Assembly (NCBI GenBank): GCA_004294465.1
Contig: REAV01000035.1
Location: 1 to 6,157 of the forward strand
Origin: Sphingobacteriia bacterium
GTDB taxonomy: Bacteria > Bacteroidota > Bacteroidia > Chitinophagales > Chitinophagaceae
Direction: 5' to 3'
DNA: 6,157 nucleotides
Under the pieces are notes generated by a model that was not told where the DNA came from, did not search any database, and saw only the letters and a list, made by a program, of their open reading frames with translations. Both the position numbers and the translations under genes were made by a program. How positions within the stretch are numbered: position 1 is the first letter of the stretch; every line of letters starts with the position of its first letter. This document shows, piece by piece, positions 1 to 6,140 of the stretch.

Positions 1-252
1 GTATTGCTTTATGTGGCCATGAAAGACCGTCAGTTAGCAGTATATGGCGATGAAGGAATACACCAGAAAGTGGGAGATGCATTTTGGAATGCCGAAATAA
101 AAGCGATGTTGTCTGAATTTAATCAACAACATTATGCCGAAGGGTTAATTAAAATCATCAATGATATCGGCGAAGCATTGGTAACGCATTTTCCTTATGA
201 TCATAAGGGAGATAAAAATGAATTACCAGACGATATAGTTTTTGGAAAATAA
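1..252 (+). CDS. TPM-domain protein, short type (5'-truncated by window edge)
   Basis: This is the C-terminal part of a TPM-domain protein; the reading frame is open from base 1, so the start lies upstream of the window. The 83 visible residues contain VLLYVAMKDRQLAV, then GDEGIHQKVGDAFW, then a helix-rich end. They align with the next gene's product: VLLYVAMKDRQ matches VLIIAAIDDRK, and the FNQQHYAEGLIKIINDI helix matches FKEQNYYRGIDNAINAL, so the two are paralogues. Proteins of this short type are usually about 140-150 residues, with no glycine-rich tail; here the protein ends at DDIVFGK soon after the domain. TPM domains are found in envelope-associated proteins (YgcG-like) and in a plant photosystem II repair protein, but the biochemical role in bacteria is not settled. 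In Bacteroidota such genes often follow a LemA-family gene; that would be upstream and is not visible. Whether this copy has a signal peptide cannot be seen. Confidence 0.85.
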   Translation, partial: VLLYVAMKDRQLAVYGDEGIHQKVGDAFWNAEIKAMLSEFNQQHYAEGLIKIINDIGEALVTHFPYDHKGDKNELPDDIVFGK

Positions 253-254
253 AT

Positions 255-285
255 CACAGCCCTTTCAAATACTGAAGGGGCTGTG
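255..285 (+). terminator. Intergenic hairpin, likely terminator or attenuator between the two TPM genes
   Basis: A 12-bp stem begins two bases after the first TPM stop codon. CACAGCCCTTTC (255-266) pairs with GAAGGGGCTGTG (274-285), with one T-G wobble and a 7-base loop (267-273). The following bases, TTAATATAATTG, are AT-rich but not a clean T run, so termination may be partial, or the hairpin may act as an mRNA 3'-end stabiliser. The next gene starts 13 bases after the stem. No good TAnnTTTG promoter is seen in the gap, so read-through into 299-1081 is plausible. Confidence 0.7.
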
Positions 286-298
286 TTAATATAATTGC

Positions 299-1081
299 AT
301 GAAGAAGATTTTATTTTTATTGCTTTTTTCTGTCGTTGGTGTTTTTGGCATTGCACAGAATGTTTTGCCCAAGCCCAATCCACCGCGTTTGGTGAATGAT
401 GCAGCAGGTGTTTTGTCTGCAGATCAAGTGGCTATATTGGAGCAAAAACTAGTTGCATTAGATGATAGTACTTCTAATCAGATTGCAGTTGTATTAATTA
501 AAACATTAGACGGAGCTGCCATTGAAGACTATGCTCAGAAATTATTTAGAGAATGGGGGATAGGCAATAAAAAAACCAATAACGGTGTGCTGATCATCGC
601 AGCAATTGATGATCGTAAAATGTGGATCACTGTTGGTTATGGTTTAGAAGGTGCAATACCTGATATAACAGCTTCTTCTATTTATAGAAATGAAATGGTT
701 CCTGCATTTAAGGAACAAAACTATTATCGAGGAATCGACAATGCCATAAATGCTTTATCAAAAGCGGCAGTGGGTGAATACAAAGTTAAACGAGAGAAAA
801 AACCAAGTGGCGGTAAAGGAAGTTCGATAATTACTTTTCTAGTTATCTTGTTTGTGGTATTAATGATTGTTGGACGTGGTGGTGGAGGACGTGGAGGTGG
901 AATGATGAGTAGAAGAGGTGCCGGTAATATTGCAGAAGCTATTTTATGGTCTTCCTTATTAGGTGGTGGAAACCGCGGTGGAGGCGGATTTGGAGGCGGA
1001 GGTGGTTTTGGAGGAGGCGGAGGCTTCGGTGGATTTGGAGGGGGAAGTAGTGGCGGTGGAGGAGCCGGAGGTGGTTGGTAG
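299..1081 (+). CDS. Secreted/membrane TPM-domain protein with glycine-rich tail (YgcG-like)
   Basis: The product is a 260-residue envelope protein. Residues 1-19 are a signal peptide (MKK, then a Leu/Phe-rich core, probable cut FGIA|Q). Residues about 28-155 are a TPM domain with the usual landmarks: NDAAGVLS near 33-40, FREWGIGNKKTNNGVLII near 83-100, and DDRKMWITVGYGLEGAIPD near 104-122. A short basic linker (KVKREKK, 162-168) leads to one hydrophobic segment (about 177-192). The rest (193-260) is very glycine-rich, with FGGGGG repeats and a terminal GGGW, the tail typical of this family. The TPM domain is expected in the periplasm; topology of the tail is unclear because both flanks of the membrane segment are basic. 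The ATG at 299 is chosen because it begins the signal peptide directly. The gene sits between its shorter paralogue and an exported unknown. Family identity is firm; molecular function is not. Confidence 0.9.
   Translation: MKKILFLLLFSVVGVFGIAQNVLPKPNPPRLVNDAAGVLSADQVAILEQKLVALDDSTSNQIAVVLIKTLDGAAIEDYAQKLFREWGIGNKKTNNGVLIIAAIDDRKMWITVGYGLEGAIPDITASSIYRNEMVPAFKEQNYYRGIDNAINALSKAAVGEYKVKREKKPSGGKGSSIITFLVILFVVLMIVGRGGGGRGGGMMSRRGAGNIAEAILWSSLLGGGNRGGGGFGGGGGFGGGGGFGGFGGGSSGGGGAGGGW
962..1078 (+). repeat. Glycine-codon-rich tract with near-identical 18-base units
   Basis: This tract encodes residues 222-260 of the longer TPM protein. Two successive 18-base units (989-1006 and 1007-1024) each encode FGGGGG, followed by a partial FGG unit (1025-1033) and further Gly codons. 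The strand is dense in GG doublets, so G-quadruplex formation and slippage-driven length variation are possible. It also creates a long proline-rich open frame on the opposite strand that is only a compositional by-product. Confidence 0.8.
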
Positions 1082-1102
1082 TTGATCAATTAATCCAATG
1101 CA

Positions 1103-1900
1103 ATGGGAAAATATTTTTCTTTGTTGGTTACTTGTGTAATTGCAATTTCAATGAATGCACAGACCTACGAAAAGTTAAGAAATCAACGCTTTGAAGTAGT
1201 AGAACTACAAAAAAACAATACTACGATTTATGCTCAAGGTGATCCCATCATTTTTTATGCTGAGCGAAATACCCGAACAGATTTTCATACAACAGTTATA
1301 TCATCAAAAGGATATTCTTTCAATTCTAAAGTTACCCATATTGATGGTAAGTTGATTGCTTTTGGTAATGAGCAAAGGTTTAATTCTGATAGCATTTCAT
1401 CAAAATCGATTAGTGACAGTGCCTTCATTTTAAATTTATTGAATAAAGAATTGATCATTTCAATAGAGAACAATCAATTGCTTAGTCAACAAGATTCAGC
1501 TGCTTCAATGTTATTGATGTTAAAAGATGATCCATCAAAATTTTTTCTCCCATACAATGTTAATGAATTAAAGTTGGGCCAATCATGGTCCGATTCCATA
1601 ATTGGATCAAATAGCAAGACAATCAATCAATACATAGTTACAAAAACAACTCCTGATTTTGTAGAATTAAGGGTTTATAAAGAGATCCAGCAACAGACCA
1701 GACTTGAACAAGATGGAAAAACAGTAGTTCAAGATCTAAAAGGATTCTCAACATCAGTCCGATGGTATAATGCTGCAACGCAGTTGTTAAAAAATGAAAC
1801 AAGTACAGCTAATTTTAGTGGAACGAATAGGATGGGAGATCAAAGTTTACCTATTACCATTACTATACAAACCAGTGTTCAATTAAGTGAAAAAAAATAG
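1103..1900 (+). CDS. Secreted protein of unknown function (possibly DUF6263-like)
   Basis: The product is 265 residues and I do not recognise it with certainty. Residues 1-19 form a signal peptide (MGKYFSLLVTCVIAISMNA, probable cut before Q20). No lipobox cysteine follows, so it should be periplasmic or outer-surface rather than a lipoprotein. The mature part looks beta-rich: alternating polar/hydrophobic strands, a Ser/Lys-rich middle (about 85-110), a segment LPYNVNELKLGQSWSDSI near 150-166, and a C-terminal stretch FSGTNRMGDQSLPITITIQTSVQL. The late 'G..M....PI.I.I.T...L' pattern and the 'LGQSWSDS' segment recall Bacteroidota proteins grouped as DUF6263, but this is from memory and weak. 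The gene starts 21 bases after the TPM gene with no terminator between, so co-transcription is likely. An earlier ATG at 1098 is out of frame and quickly stops. The TAG stop lies inside the stem of the following terminator. Confidence 0.75.
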   Translation: MGKYFSLLVTCVIAISMNAQTYEKLRNQRFEVVELQKNNTTIYAQGDPIIFYAERNTRTDFHTTVISSKGYSFNSKVTHIDGKLIAFGNEQRFNSDSISSKSISDSAFILNLLNKELIISIENNQLLSQQDSAASMLLMLKDDPSKFFLPYNVNELKLGQSWSDSIIGSNSKTINQYIVTKTTPDFVELRVYKEIQQQTRLEQDGKTVVQDLKGFSTSVRWYNAATQLLKNETSTANFSGTNRMGDQSLPITITIQTSVQLSEKK

Positions 1901-1930
1901 GAGCCGACTATTTGTCAACTCCTATTGATT
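1890..1930. terminator. Bidirectional terminator between convergent genes
   Basis: AATAGGAG (1896-1903) pairs perfectly with CTCCTATT (1919-1926). Inside, GAC (1906-1908) pairs with GTC (1914-1916) across a small internal loop. Read on the minus strand the stem is followed by eight T (complement of A1890-A1897), a strong terminator for the peptidase gene. On the plus strand it is followed by GATTTTAAC, a weaker T-rich end for the 1103-1900 gene. The plus-strand stop codon TAG (1898-1900) is part of the stem. Confidence 0.8.
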
Positions 1931-1948
1931 TTAACATTTGGTAATTGT

Positions 1949-4402
1949 TTATTTTGGCAACTTACTCTTTACATAATCTGCGAAATTTTGTTGAGATGCC
2001 GCTTCTTTTGCAGCAGCTAATGTTTTTAAATTACCATTAATGAATGGATCAGTTTGTGGTCTGGCAGAAGAAGGTATCTCATCTCTGAATGCAACAATTG
2101 CATCCACGCCTTTTTTAAATTTATCAAAGTCGGTCACTTTTGCTAAGAATGATGTTATAGACCCAACAGAAGTGAATTTACCTTGAGACAAAGGCATGCT
2201 ATTGAAATTATTCATGATAAAGTCATAAGCCGATTCATCACCATTTAAAATAATCGTATTGGTGATTGCATCTTTCAATGCTCCTTTTGTTTTTTCTTTT
2301 GACAGTTTATTGGCAATGGCATATGCTTCTTTTGGTTCAATTAAGCCCAGTGCTTCTAAACCAGCACCAGCAACACTATAAGAAGAGTCATTTATGGTTT
2401 TTACAAATAGGTCTTTATTGGCCATATTTTTTTGAGCGCCTAATATTTTAATGGCTTCTGCTTTTGCCAATTTAGAAGGATCATTTTTTGCCATTGAACT
2501 GATCTTGGCCAATACTGATTCATCTAATTTTACAGTGCCAAAACTTCCCAATGCTTTTACACGAATTCTAAAATAAGGGTCGTTTAATGCATCTGTAATT
2601 AATTTAAAAGCAACAGGGTCGCTCGTATTTTTTGAAGCAAAGTCCAATGCTTCTCTTCTGTCTAAATACAATCCAGCATATTTAAATTGATGCGCATATT
2701 CTGATAGTGTTTTTGCATCCTTTTTTTCTGCCACCATTATTTTTTCAGCATCTACATTGATTAAATCTGGTTTACTGGCAGCAGGAAAATAAAAAGTATC
2801 AGCTTTATTATTGGCCCAAACCATATGCCTTTTTTTAACAGCTCCTTCATAAACATCTACTGCTAAAGGGAGTTTAAATAATTTATCTCCTTGTGTTTGT
2901 TTCAAATAAAGGGCAGCCATTTTAGTATCTGCATTGTATCCATAACTAAGATCTAGTTTAGGATGGCCGCTTCCAAAATACCATTGATTAAAATACCAGT
3001 TTAAATCTTTTCCAGATACTGCTTCAAAAGCCAAACGAAGCTTATGTGCACTTCCATTACCAAATTTATTATCTGTTAAATATTTATTCAATGATTTAAA
3101 GAATGCATCATCACCTAAATACTTTCTCAGCATATGTAATATTCTTCCACCTTTAGCATAACTCACTCCATCAAACATATCTTCTTTGTCTGCATAATAA
3201 AAGCGTACCAGATCTTTAGTAGCATTACTCGGTGAACCTAAATATGTGCGTAATCCACTATAGGTTTCCCATGCTGCAGCATCAGCACCATACTTATACT
3301 CTTCCCATAGAAATTGACTATAGTCTGCAAAACTTTCATTTACGGTAAGATTACTCCAGCTTTCTGCTGTTACATAATCACCAAACCATTGATGAAATAA
3401 TTCATGTGCGATAGTGCCTTCCCAGCTATTGCCTTCGGTTAATTCACGGGCATCTTGTTGAGCACTTTCCTGGTGCAAAGTTGCCGTTGTGTTTTCCATT
3501 GCTCCACTCACATAATCCCTCCCAACAATTTGACTGTATTTAGCCCAGGGATATTCAACTCCTAATTTATCGGAGAAAAATTTCATCATTTCTGGTGTAT
3601 TACCAAAAATTTTACGAGCTACTTTTTCATATTCTTTTTCTACATAGTAACTCACTTCTTTGCCTTTGTAACTATCTTTTACTATTGCATAATCTCCTAC
3701 ACCAATAAAAAATAAGTAAGGGGCATGTGGTTGATTCATCACCCAATTATCCGTTCTTGTGCCATCCGCATTTTTGGTCTGCTTCATTAACAAGCCATTA
3801 GACAAGGAAACATATTTTGCAGGAACAGTTAAGTTGAATTCCTGAGTTGTTTTCTGGTTGGTTTTATCGATAGTAGGCACCCATACAGAAGTAGCTTCAG
3901 TTTCACCTTGGGTCCAGATCTGAGTGGGCTTATCTTTTTCTTCTCCTTTTGGATTGATGAAATACAAGCCTTTGGCATCAGAAATAGCTGCACTTCCTTG
4001 CGCTTCTAATTCATTCGGCTTTGCAGTATAATCGATGTAAATGGTGTAGGATTCTTTACTGGTATAGGTTTTGTCGAGATGGATATTTAATGCCATTCCA
4101 TTGTATTGGTACTTAAGTGGACTGTTCTTACCTGCTTTTACTATAGCCACCTGTTTGATGTCCATTCCTTTTGCGTCGAGCAATAATGAATCTGTAGGGT
4201 AGAAATGAGGTTTCAAACTGATCCAAACATTGCCATTGAGTTGAGATTTACTATAGTCGAATTTGGCATTCAATTTAGTATGAATCAGGTCATTGATTTT
4301 TGTAGCTACAGCTCGATAATTTTTTTTCCAATCATCCTTAGATGGTTGAGCAGATACAAATCCTGCAATTAAAATGCAAGAAAGGACTAAGCTTTTCTTC
4401 AT
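1949..4402 (-). CDS. Secreted M1-family zinc aminopeptidase with C-terminal helical-repeat region
   Basis: This 817-residue exported metallopeptidase is predicted to remove N-terminal amino acids from peptides in the periplasm or outside the cell. Residues 1-18 are a signal peptide (cut VSA|Q). Residues about 40-245 form the N-terminal beta-saddle domain, ending in the family motif QGETEATSVWVPTID (165-179), which supplies substrate amine-binding residues. The catalytic domain (about 250-480) contains the exopeptidase motif GAMEN (300-304), the zinc motif HELFH (333-337) with the third ligand Glu356 in NESFADY (HExxH-x18-E), and the catalytic Tyr415 in SYAKGG. All expected active-site residues are present. 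After a beta domain (about 485-560) the C-terminal part (about 575-720) has short helical repeats resembling HEAT repeats, as in other long M1 enzymes. It is transcribed alone, divergent from 4488-5054 and convergent with 1103-1900. The start is fixed by the signal peptide; an obvious minus-strand promoter was not found. The exact substrate preference cannot be read from sequence. Confidence 0.95.
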   Translation of the reverse strand: MKKSLVLSCILIAGFVSAQPSKDDWKKNYRAVATKINDLIHTKLNAKFDYSKSQLNGNVWISLKPHFYPTDSLLLDAKGMDIKQVAIVKAGKNSPLKYQYNGMALNIHLDKTYTSKESYTIYIDYTAKPNELEAQGSAAISDAKGLYFINPKGEEKDKPTQIWTQGETEATSVWVPTIDKTNQKTTQEFNLTVPAKYVSLSNGLLMKQTKNADGTRTDNWVMNQPHAPYLFFIGVGDYAIVKDSYKGKEVSYYVEKEYEKVARKIFGNTPEMMKFFSDKLGVEYPWAKYSQIVGRDYVSGAMENTTATLHQESAQQDARELTEGNSWEGTIAHELFHQWFGDYVTAESWSNLTVNESFADYSQFLWEEYKYGADAAAWETYSGLRTYLGSPSNATKDLVRFYYADKEDMFDGVSYAKGGRILHMLRKYLGDDAFFKSLNKYLTDNKFGNGSAHKLRLAFEAVSGKDLNWYFNQWYFGSGHPKLDLSYGYNADTKMAALYLKQTQGDKLFKLPLAVDVYEGAVKKRHMVWANNKADTFYFPAASKPDLINVDAEKIMVAEKKDAKTLSEYAHQFKYAGLYLDRREALDFASKNTSDPVAFKLITDALNDPYFRIRVKALGSFGTVKLDESVLAKISSMAKNDPSKLAKAEAIKILGAQKNMANKDLFVKTINDSSYSVAGAGLEALGLIEPKEAYAIANKLSKEKTKGALKDAITNTIILNGDESAYDFIMNNFNSMPLSQGKFTSVGSITSFLAKVTDFDKFKKGVDAIVAFRDEIPSSARPQTDPFINGNLKTLAAAKEAASQQNFADYVKSKLPK

Positions 4403-4463
4403 GTGAAATGGGTTAATTTATAAGTTTATAGAGATTAAATGATAGTGAAAGAACTAAAATAGA

Positions 4464-4471
4464 TAAATTTG
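4464..4471 (+). promoter_or_regulatory. Putative Bacteroidota -7 element (TAAATTTG) for the 4488 gene
   Basis: TAAATTTG matches the Bacteroidota TAnnTTTG -7 consensus exactly and lies 17 bases before the ATG at 4488. No TTTG is found about 23 bases upstream where the -33 element would be, so the call rests on one half-site. If active, transcription would begin near 4477-4480, leaving an unusually short leader of about 10 bases, or about 25 if the in-frame ATG at 4503 is the true start. Confidence 0.45.
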
Positions 4472-4487
4472 TACAAAGCAATATTAC

Positions 4488-5054
4488 ATGTTTAAACAAA
4501 AAATGATTTACCGTTTAACATTAACTTTTATTTTGTTTTTAGGATTTATAACCCTTCAAGCCCAGTCTAATTTCCTTTATATACAATCGGAGAACAATCA
4601 ACCTTTTGGGGTAGAATTGAAAGGGAGTAATTATCCATCCAATGCTAAAGGATATTTAATGATACCTCAATTACAAAATGGAGATTACTCTATTAATGTG
4701 AGTTTTGGAGCTTCGCAGGAATCTGTCTATACCTATAGTTTTACTATTTCTGATCGTCCAAAAGGCTACTCATTGAAGTTAACTCCAGAAGGAGAGTGGA
4801 TACTTTTAGACATGGTTACATTAGAAATAACAAGAGGTCTAAGTTCCGATTTTGGTCAACAAAAAGCGGGAGCGGTTTCCAGCAAACCTGCCAACAAGCA
4901 AATTCAAAAGATTTCAGAAAGAACCACTGCAAAAGGGATAGAGCAAATTTATTCTGTGAAGAATGGATTGAAAACAGATAAGGTAGACGTTCTGTTACCA
5001 TTGTCCATAGAAACGCCTTCCACTTCCATCAGACAAAAGACCACTAAACAATAA
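4488..5054 (+). CDS. Small exported protein of unknown function, upstream of truA
   Basis: The product is 188 residues. The N-terminus is a signal peptide (about 1-25, probable cut LQA|Q at 25/26). If translation starts at the in-frame ATG at 4503 (MIYRLTLTF) the signal peptide is five residues shorter and still complete, so the start is uncertain. Residues about 28-113 look like a compact beta domain (FLYIQSENNQPFGVELKG, then GYLMIPQLQNGDYSINVSF, then GYSLKLTPEGEWILLDMVTLEI). This resembles a domain common in Chitinophagaceae/Sphingobacteriia exported proteins of no assigned function, from memory. Residues 114-150 are a Gln/Lys/Ser-rich linker, and the end (IEQIYSVKNGLKTDKVDVLLPL, about 151-172) looks conserved in such proteins. 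It has no enzyme motif and no lipobox. The gene ends three bases before truA, so the two should be translated from one mRNA, although no functional link to tRNA modification is evident. Confidence 0.75.
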   Translation: MFKQKMIYRLTLTFILFLGFITLQAQSNFLYIQSENNQPFGVELKGSNYPSNAKGYLMIPQLQNGDYSINVSFGASQESVYTYSFTISDRPKGYSLKLTPEGEWILLDMVTLEITRGLSSDFGQQKAGAVSSKPANKQIQKISERTTAKGIEQIYSVKNGLKTDKVDVLLPLSIETPSTSIRQKTTKQ

Positions 5055-5057
5055 TCA

Positions 5058-5789
5058 ATGCCAAGGTATTTTTTGGAATTGAGTTATAAGGGTACTGCCT
5101 ACCATGGATTTCAGGTACAAGAAAATGCCCCTACCATTCAAGCTGCGGTAGAACATGCATTGAAAATTTTATTGAAATCTCCAATTGAGTTAACTGGGTC
5201 ATCAAGAACGGATGCAGGTGTGCATGCTTTACAGAACTTTTTTCATTTTGATACTGAATTGAGTATAGAACAAAAGCATGTATATAATCTAAATGCCATT
5301 CTGCCTAATGATATTGCAGTTCAATCTATACAATTAGTTGAACCTAGTGCACATTGTAGGTTTGATGCGATAGCCAGAGAGTATCATTACTACATATACA
5401 GCCAGAAAGATCCTTTTATGCAAGAAAAGGGCTGGCACTATCCATATTCCTTAGATATTGATTTATTGAATCAAGCGGCAGCGGTATTAATGAAATATAC
5501 CGATTATACCAGTTTTGCCAAACGCAATACCCAGGTTTATACCCATGAATGCAGCATTCAAACCGCATATTGGGAAAGGATTGCGCCTAATCAGCTCAAA
5601 TTCACTGTTAAAGCCAATCGTTTTTTAAGAGGAATGGTCCGAGGATTAGTGGGAACAATGCTAAAAGTAGGCAGATCAACCATGTCTGTACAAGACTTTG
5701 AATTAATACTTCAGGCAAAAGATGCCTCAAAAGCCGATTTTAGTACCCCACCTCAAGGGTTATTTCTGGCAAAAGTGATCTTTCCATAA
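5058..5789 (+). CDS. truA: tRNA pseudouridine synthase A (TruA)
   Basis: TruA is a cytoplasmic enzyme that isomerises uridine to pseudouridine at positions 38-40 of the anticodon arm of many tRNAs. The 243 residues match the usual bacterial length (about 240-270). Visible landmarks in order: the N-terminal strand YFLELSYKGTAYHGFQVQ (4-21); the catalytic motif GSSRTDAGVHA (47-57) with nucleophile Asp52; RFDAIAREYHYYIY (101-114), whose Tyr109 probably corresponds to the conserved active-site tyrosine; TSFAKRNT (151-158); and FLRGMVRGLVGTMLKVG (189-205), the second-half motif of the family. No key residue is missing. The ATG at 5058 follows the stop of the upstream exported-protein gene by three bases and begins the first conserved strand almost at once, so this start is secure. 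There is no promoter of its own in view; it probably depends on the promoter before 4488 or on internal sites. Confidence 0.97.
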   Translation: MPRYFLELSYKGTAYHGFQVQENAPTIQAAVEHALKILLKSPIELTGSSRTDAGVHALQNFFHFDTELSIEQKHVYNLNAILPNDIAVQSIQLVEPSAHCRFDAIAREYHYYIYSQKDPFMQEKGWHYPYSLDIDLLNQAAAVLMKYTDYTSFAKRNTQVYTHECSIQTAYWERIAPNQLKFTVKANRFLRGMVRGLVGTMLKVGRSTMSVQDFELILQAKDASKADFSTPPQGLFLAKVIFP

Positions 5790-5798
5790 TTTTTTTTT
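5767..5798 (+). terminator. Likely intrinsic terminator of truA, overlapping its 3' end
   Basis: TGG (5767-5769) pairs with CCA (5784-5786) and AAAG (5772-5775) with CTTT (5780-5783), with a two-base bulge (5770-5771) and a TGAT loop. Three bases later comes a run of nine T (5790-5798). The stem is short and imperfect, but stem plus T run fits an intrinsic terminator. Most of it lies within the last codons of truA. Alternatively the T run may end transcription with a larger inverted repeat (5754-5761 with 5806-5813). Confidence 0.45.
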
Positions 5799-5860
5799 GG
5801 CCTGAAACCCTTGCTGTGTATACACTATTAAAGTTGGCGGTAAAATATATTTCAAAAACA

Positions 5861-5891
5861 TTTGGTAAGATGGATTCGCTGCTTATCTTTG
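5861..5891 (+). promoter_or_regulatory. Promoter P1 (TTTG-19-TATCTTTG)
   Basis: The -33 element TTTG (5861-5864) and the -7 element TATCTTTG (5884-5891, exact match to TAnnTTTG) are separated by 19 bases, the usual Bacteroidota spacing. An A/T-rich stretch (about 5841-5860) precedes it, like an UP element. The predicted start is near 5896-5899 inside CCCG (5895-5898), a GC-rich discriminator as seen at growth-rate-controlled promoters. Confidence 0.8.
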
Positions 5892-5916
5892 CAACCCGCT
5901 TTACAAAAAAGGGGAT

Positions 5917-5926
5917 GTTCTTTGAA
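5917..5926 (+). promoter_or_regulatory. boxA-like element downstream of P1
   Basis: GTTCTTTGAA resembles the boxA antitermination signal (core CTCTTTAA in E. coli) and the GTTCTTTGA sequence commonly found in leaders of Bacteroidota rRNA operons. It lies about 20 bases after the predicted P1 start, so it would be in the transcribed leader. In other bacteria boxA is bound by NusB/S10 and lets rRNA transcripts resist termination. Confidence 0.5.
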
Positions 5927-5977
5927 GGTTGATTTGAAATGAATGGCAAAAAATAATCACTGATTTTTGTAAAAAAA

Positions 5978-6008
5978 TTTGGTGGTTAAAATAAGACTCG
6001 TATCTTCG
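5978..6008 (+). promoter_or_regulatory. Promoter P2 (TTTG-19-TATCTTCG)
   Basis: The -33 element TTTG (5978-5981) is preceded by seven A, and the -7 element is TATCTTCG (6001-6008, one mismatch to TAnnTTTG). The 19-base spacer is identical in length to P1. The stretch 6001-6015 matches P1's 5884-5898 at 12 of 15 positions, including the shared CCCG discriminator (6012-6015). The predicted start is near 6013-6016, after which CCGTT (6013-6017) could pair with AACGG (6025-6029) as a small 5' hairpin. Confidence 0.75.
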
Positions 6009-6096
6009 CCGCCCGTTCGATAAAAACGGAAGTTCATTCAAACGAAATGCCTCGATTCTTTACACAGGCAAACCTTCTACAAGTAGTTGAATAACA

Positions 6097-6106
6097 GTTC
6101 TTTAAA
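6097..6106 (+). promoter_or_regulatory. boxA-like element downstream of P2
   Basis: GTTCTTTAAA matches the first boxA-like site (5917-5926) at 9 of 10 positions and is even closer to the E. coli boxA core. It lies about 80 bases downstream of the predicted P2 start. Its recurrence after each promoter supports a stable-RNA leader. Confidence 0.55.
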
Positions 6107-6140
6107 TCGCTTTTTACCAACAAAATAAATTGAAATTTTA

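Noticed and set aside
724..1089. Long minus-strand open frame encoding a proline-rich 121-residue peptide
   Set aside because: It is the antisense shadow of the glycine-rich tail; Gly codons GGN read as Pro or related codons on the other strand, so it stays open through composition alone.
2266..2451. Plus-strand 61-residue hydrophobic open frame inside the peptidase gene
   Set aside because: It lies opposite the peptidase helical-repeat region; Leu/Phe-richness is what the antisense of Lys/Ala/Asn-rich codons gives.
4403..4480. Promoter for the minus-strand M1 peptidase gene
   Set aside because: No TAnnTTTG with a TTTG about 19 bases away was found on the minus strand; a TTTG exists near 4476 but the matching -7 position reads poorly.
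5816..5825. Perfect 10-base palindrome GTGTATACAC upstream of P1
   Set aside because: Palindromes of this length are expected several times by chance in a window this size; with no second copy I cannot support a regulator site.
5740..5949. Minus-strand 69-residue open frame in the 3' intergenic region
   Set aside because: It crosses the truA end and the P1 promoter, has no recognisable domain or promoter, and its composition looks random.
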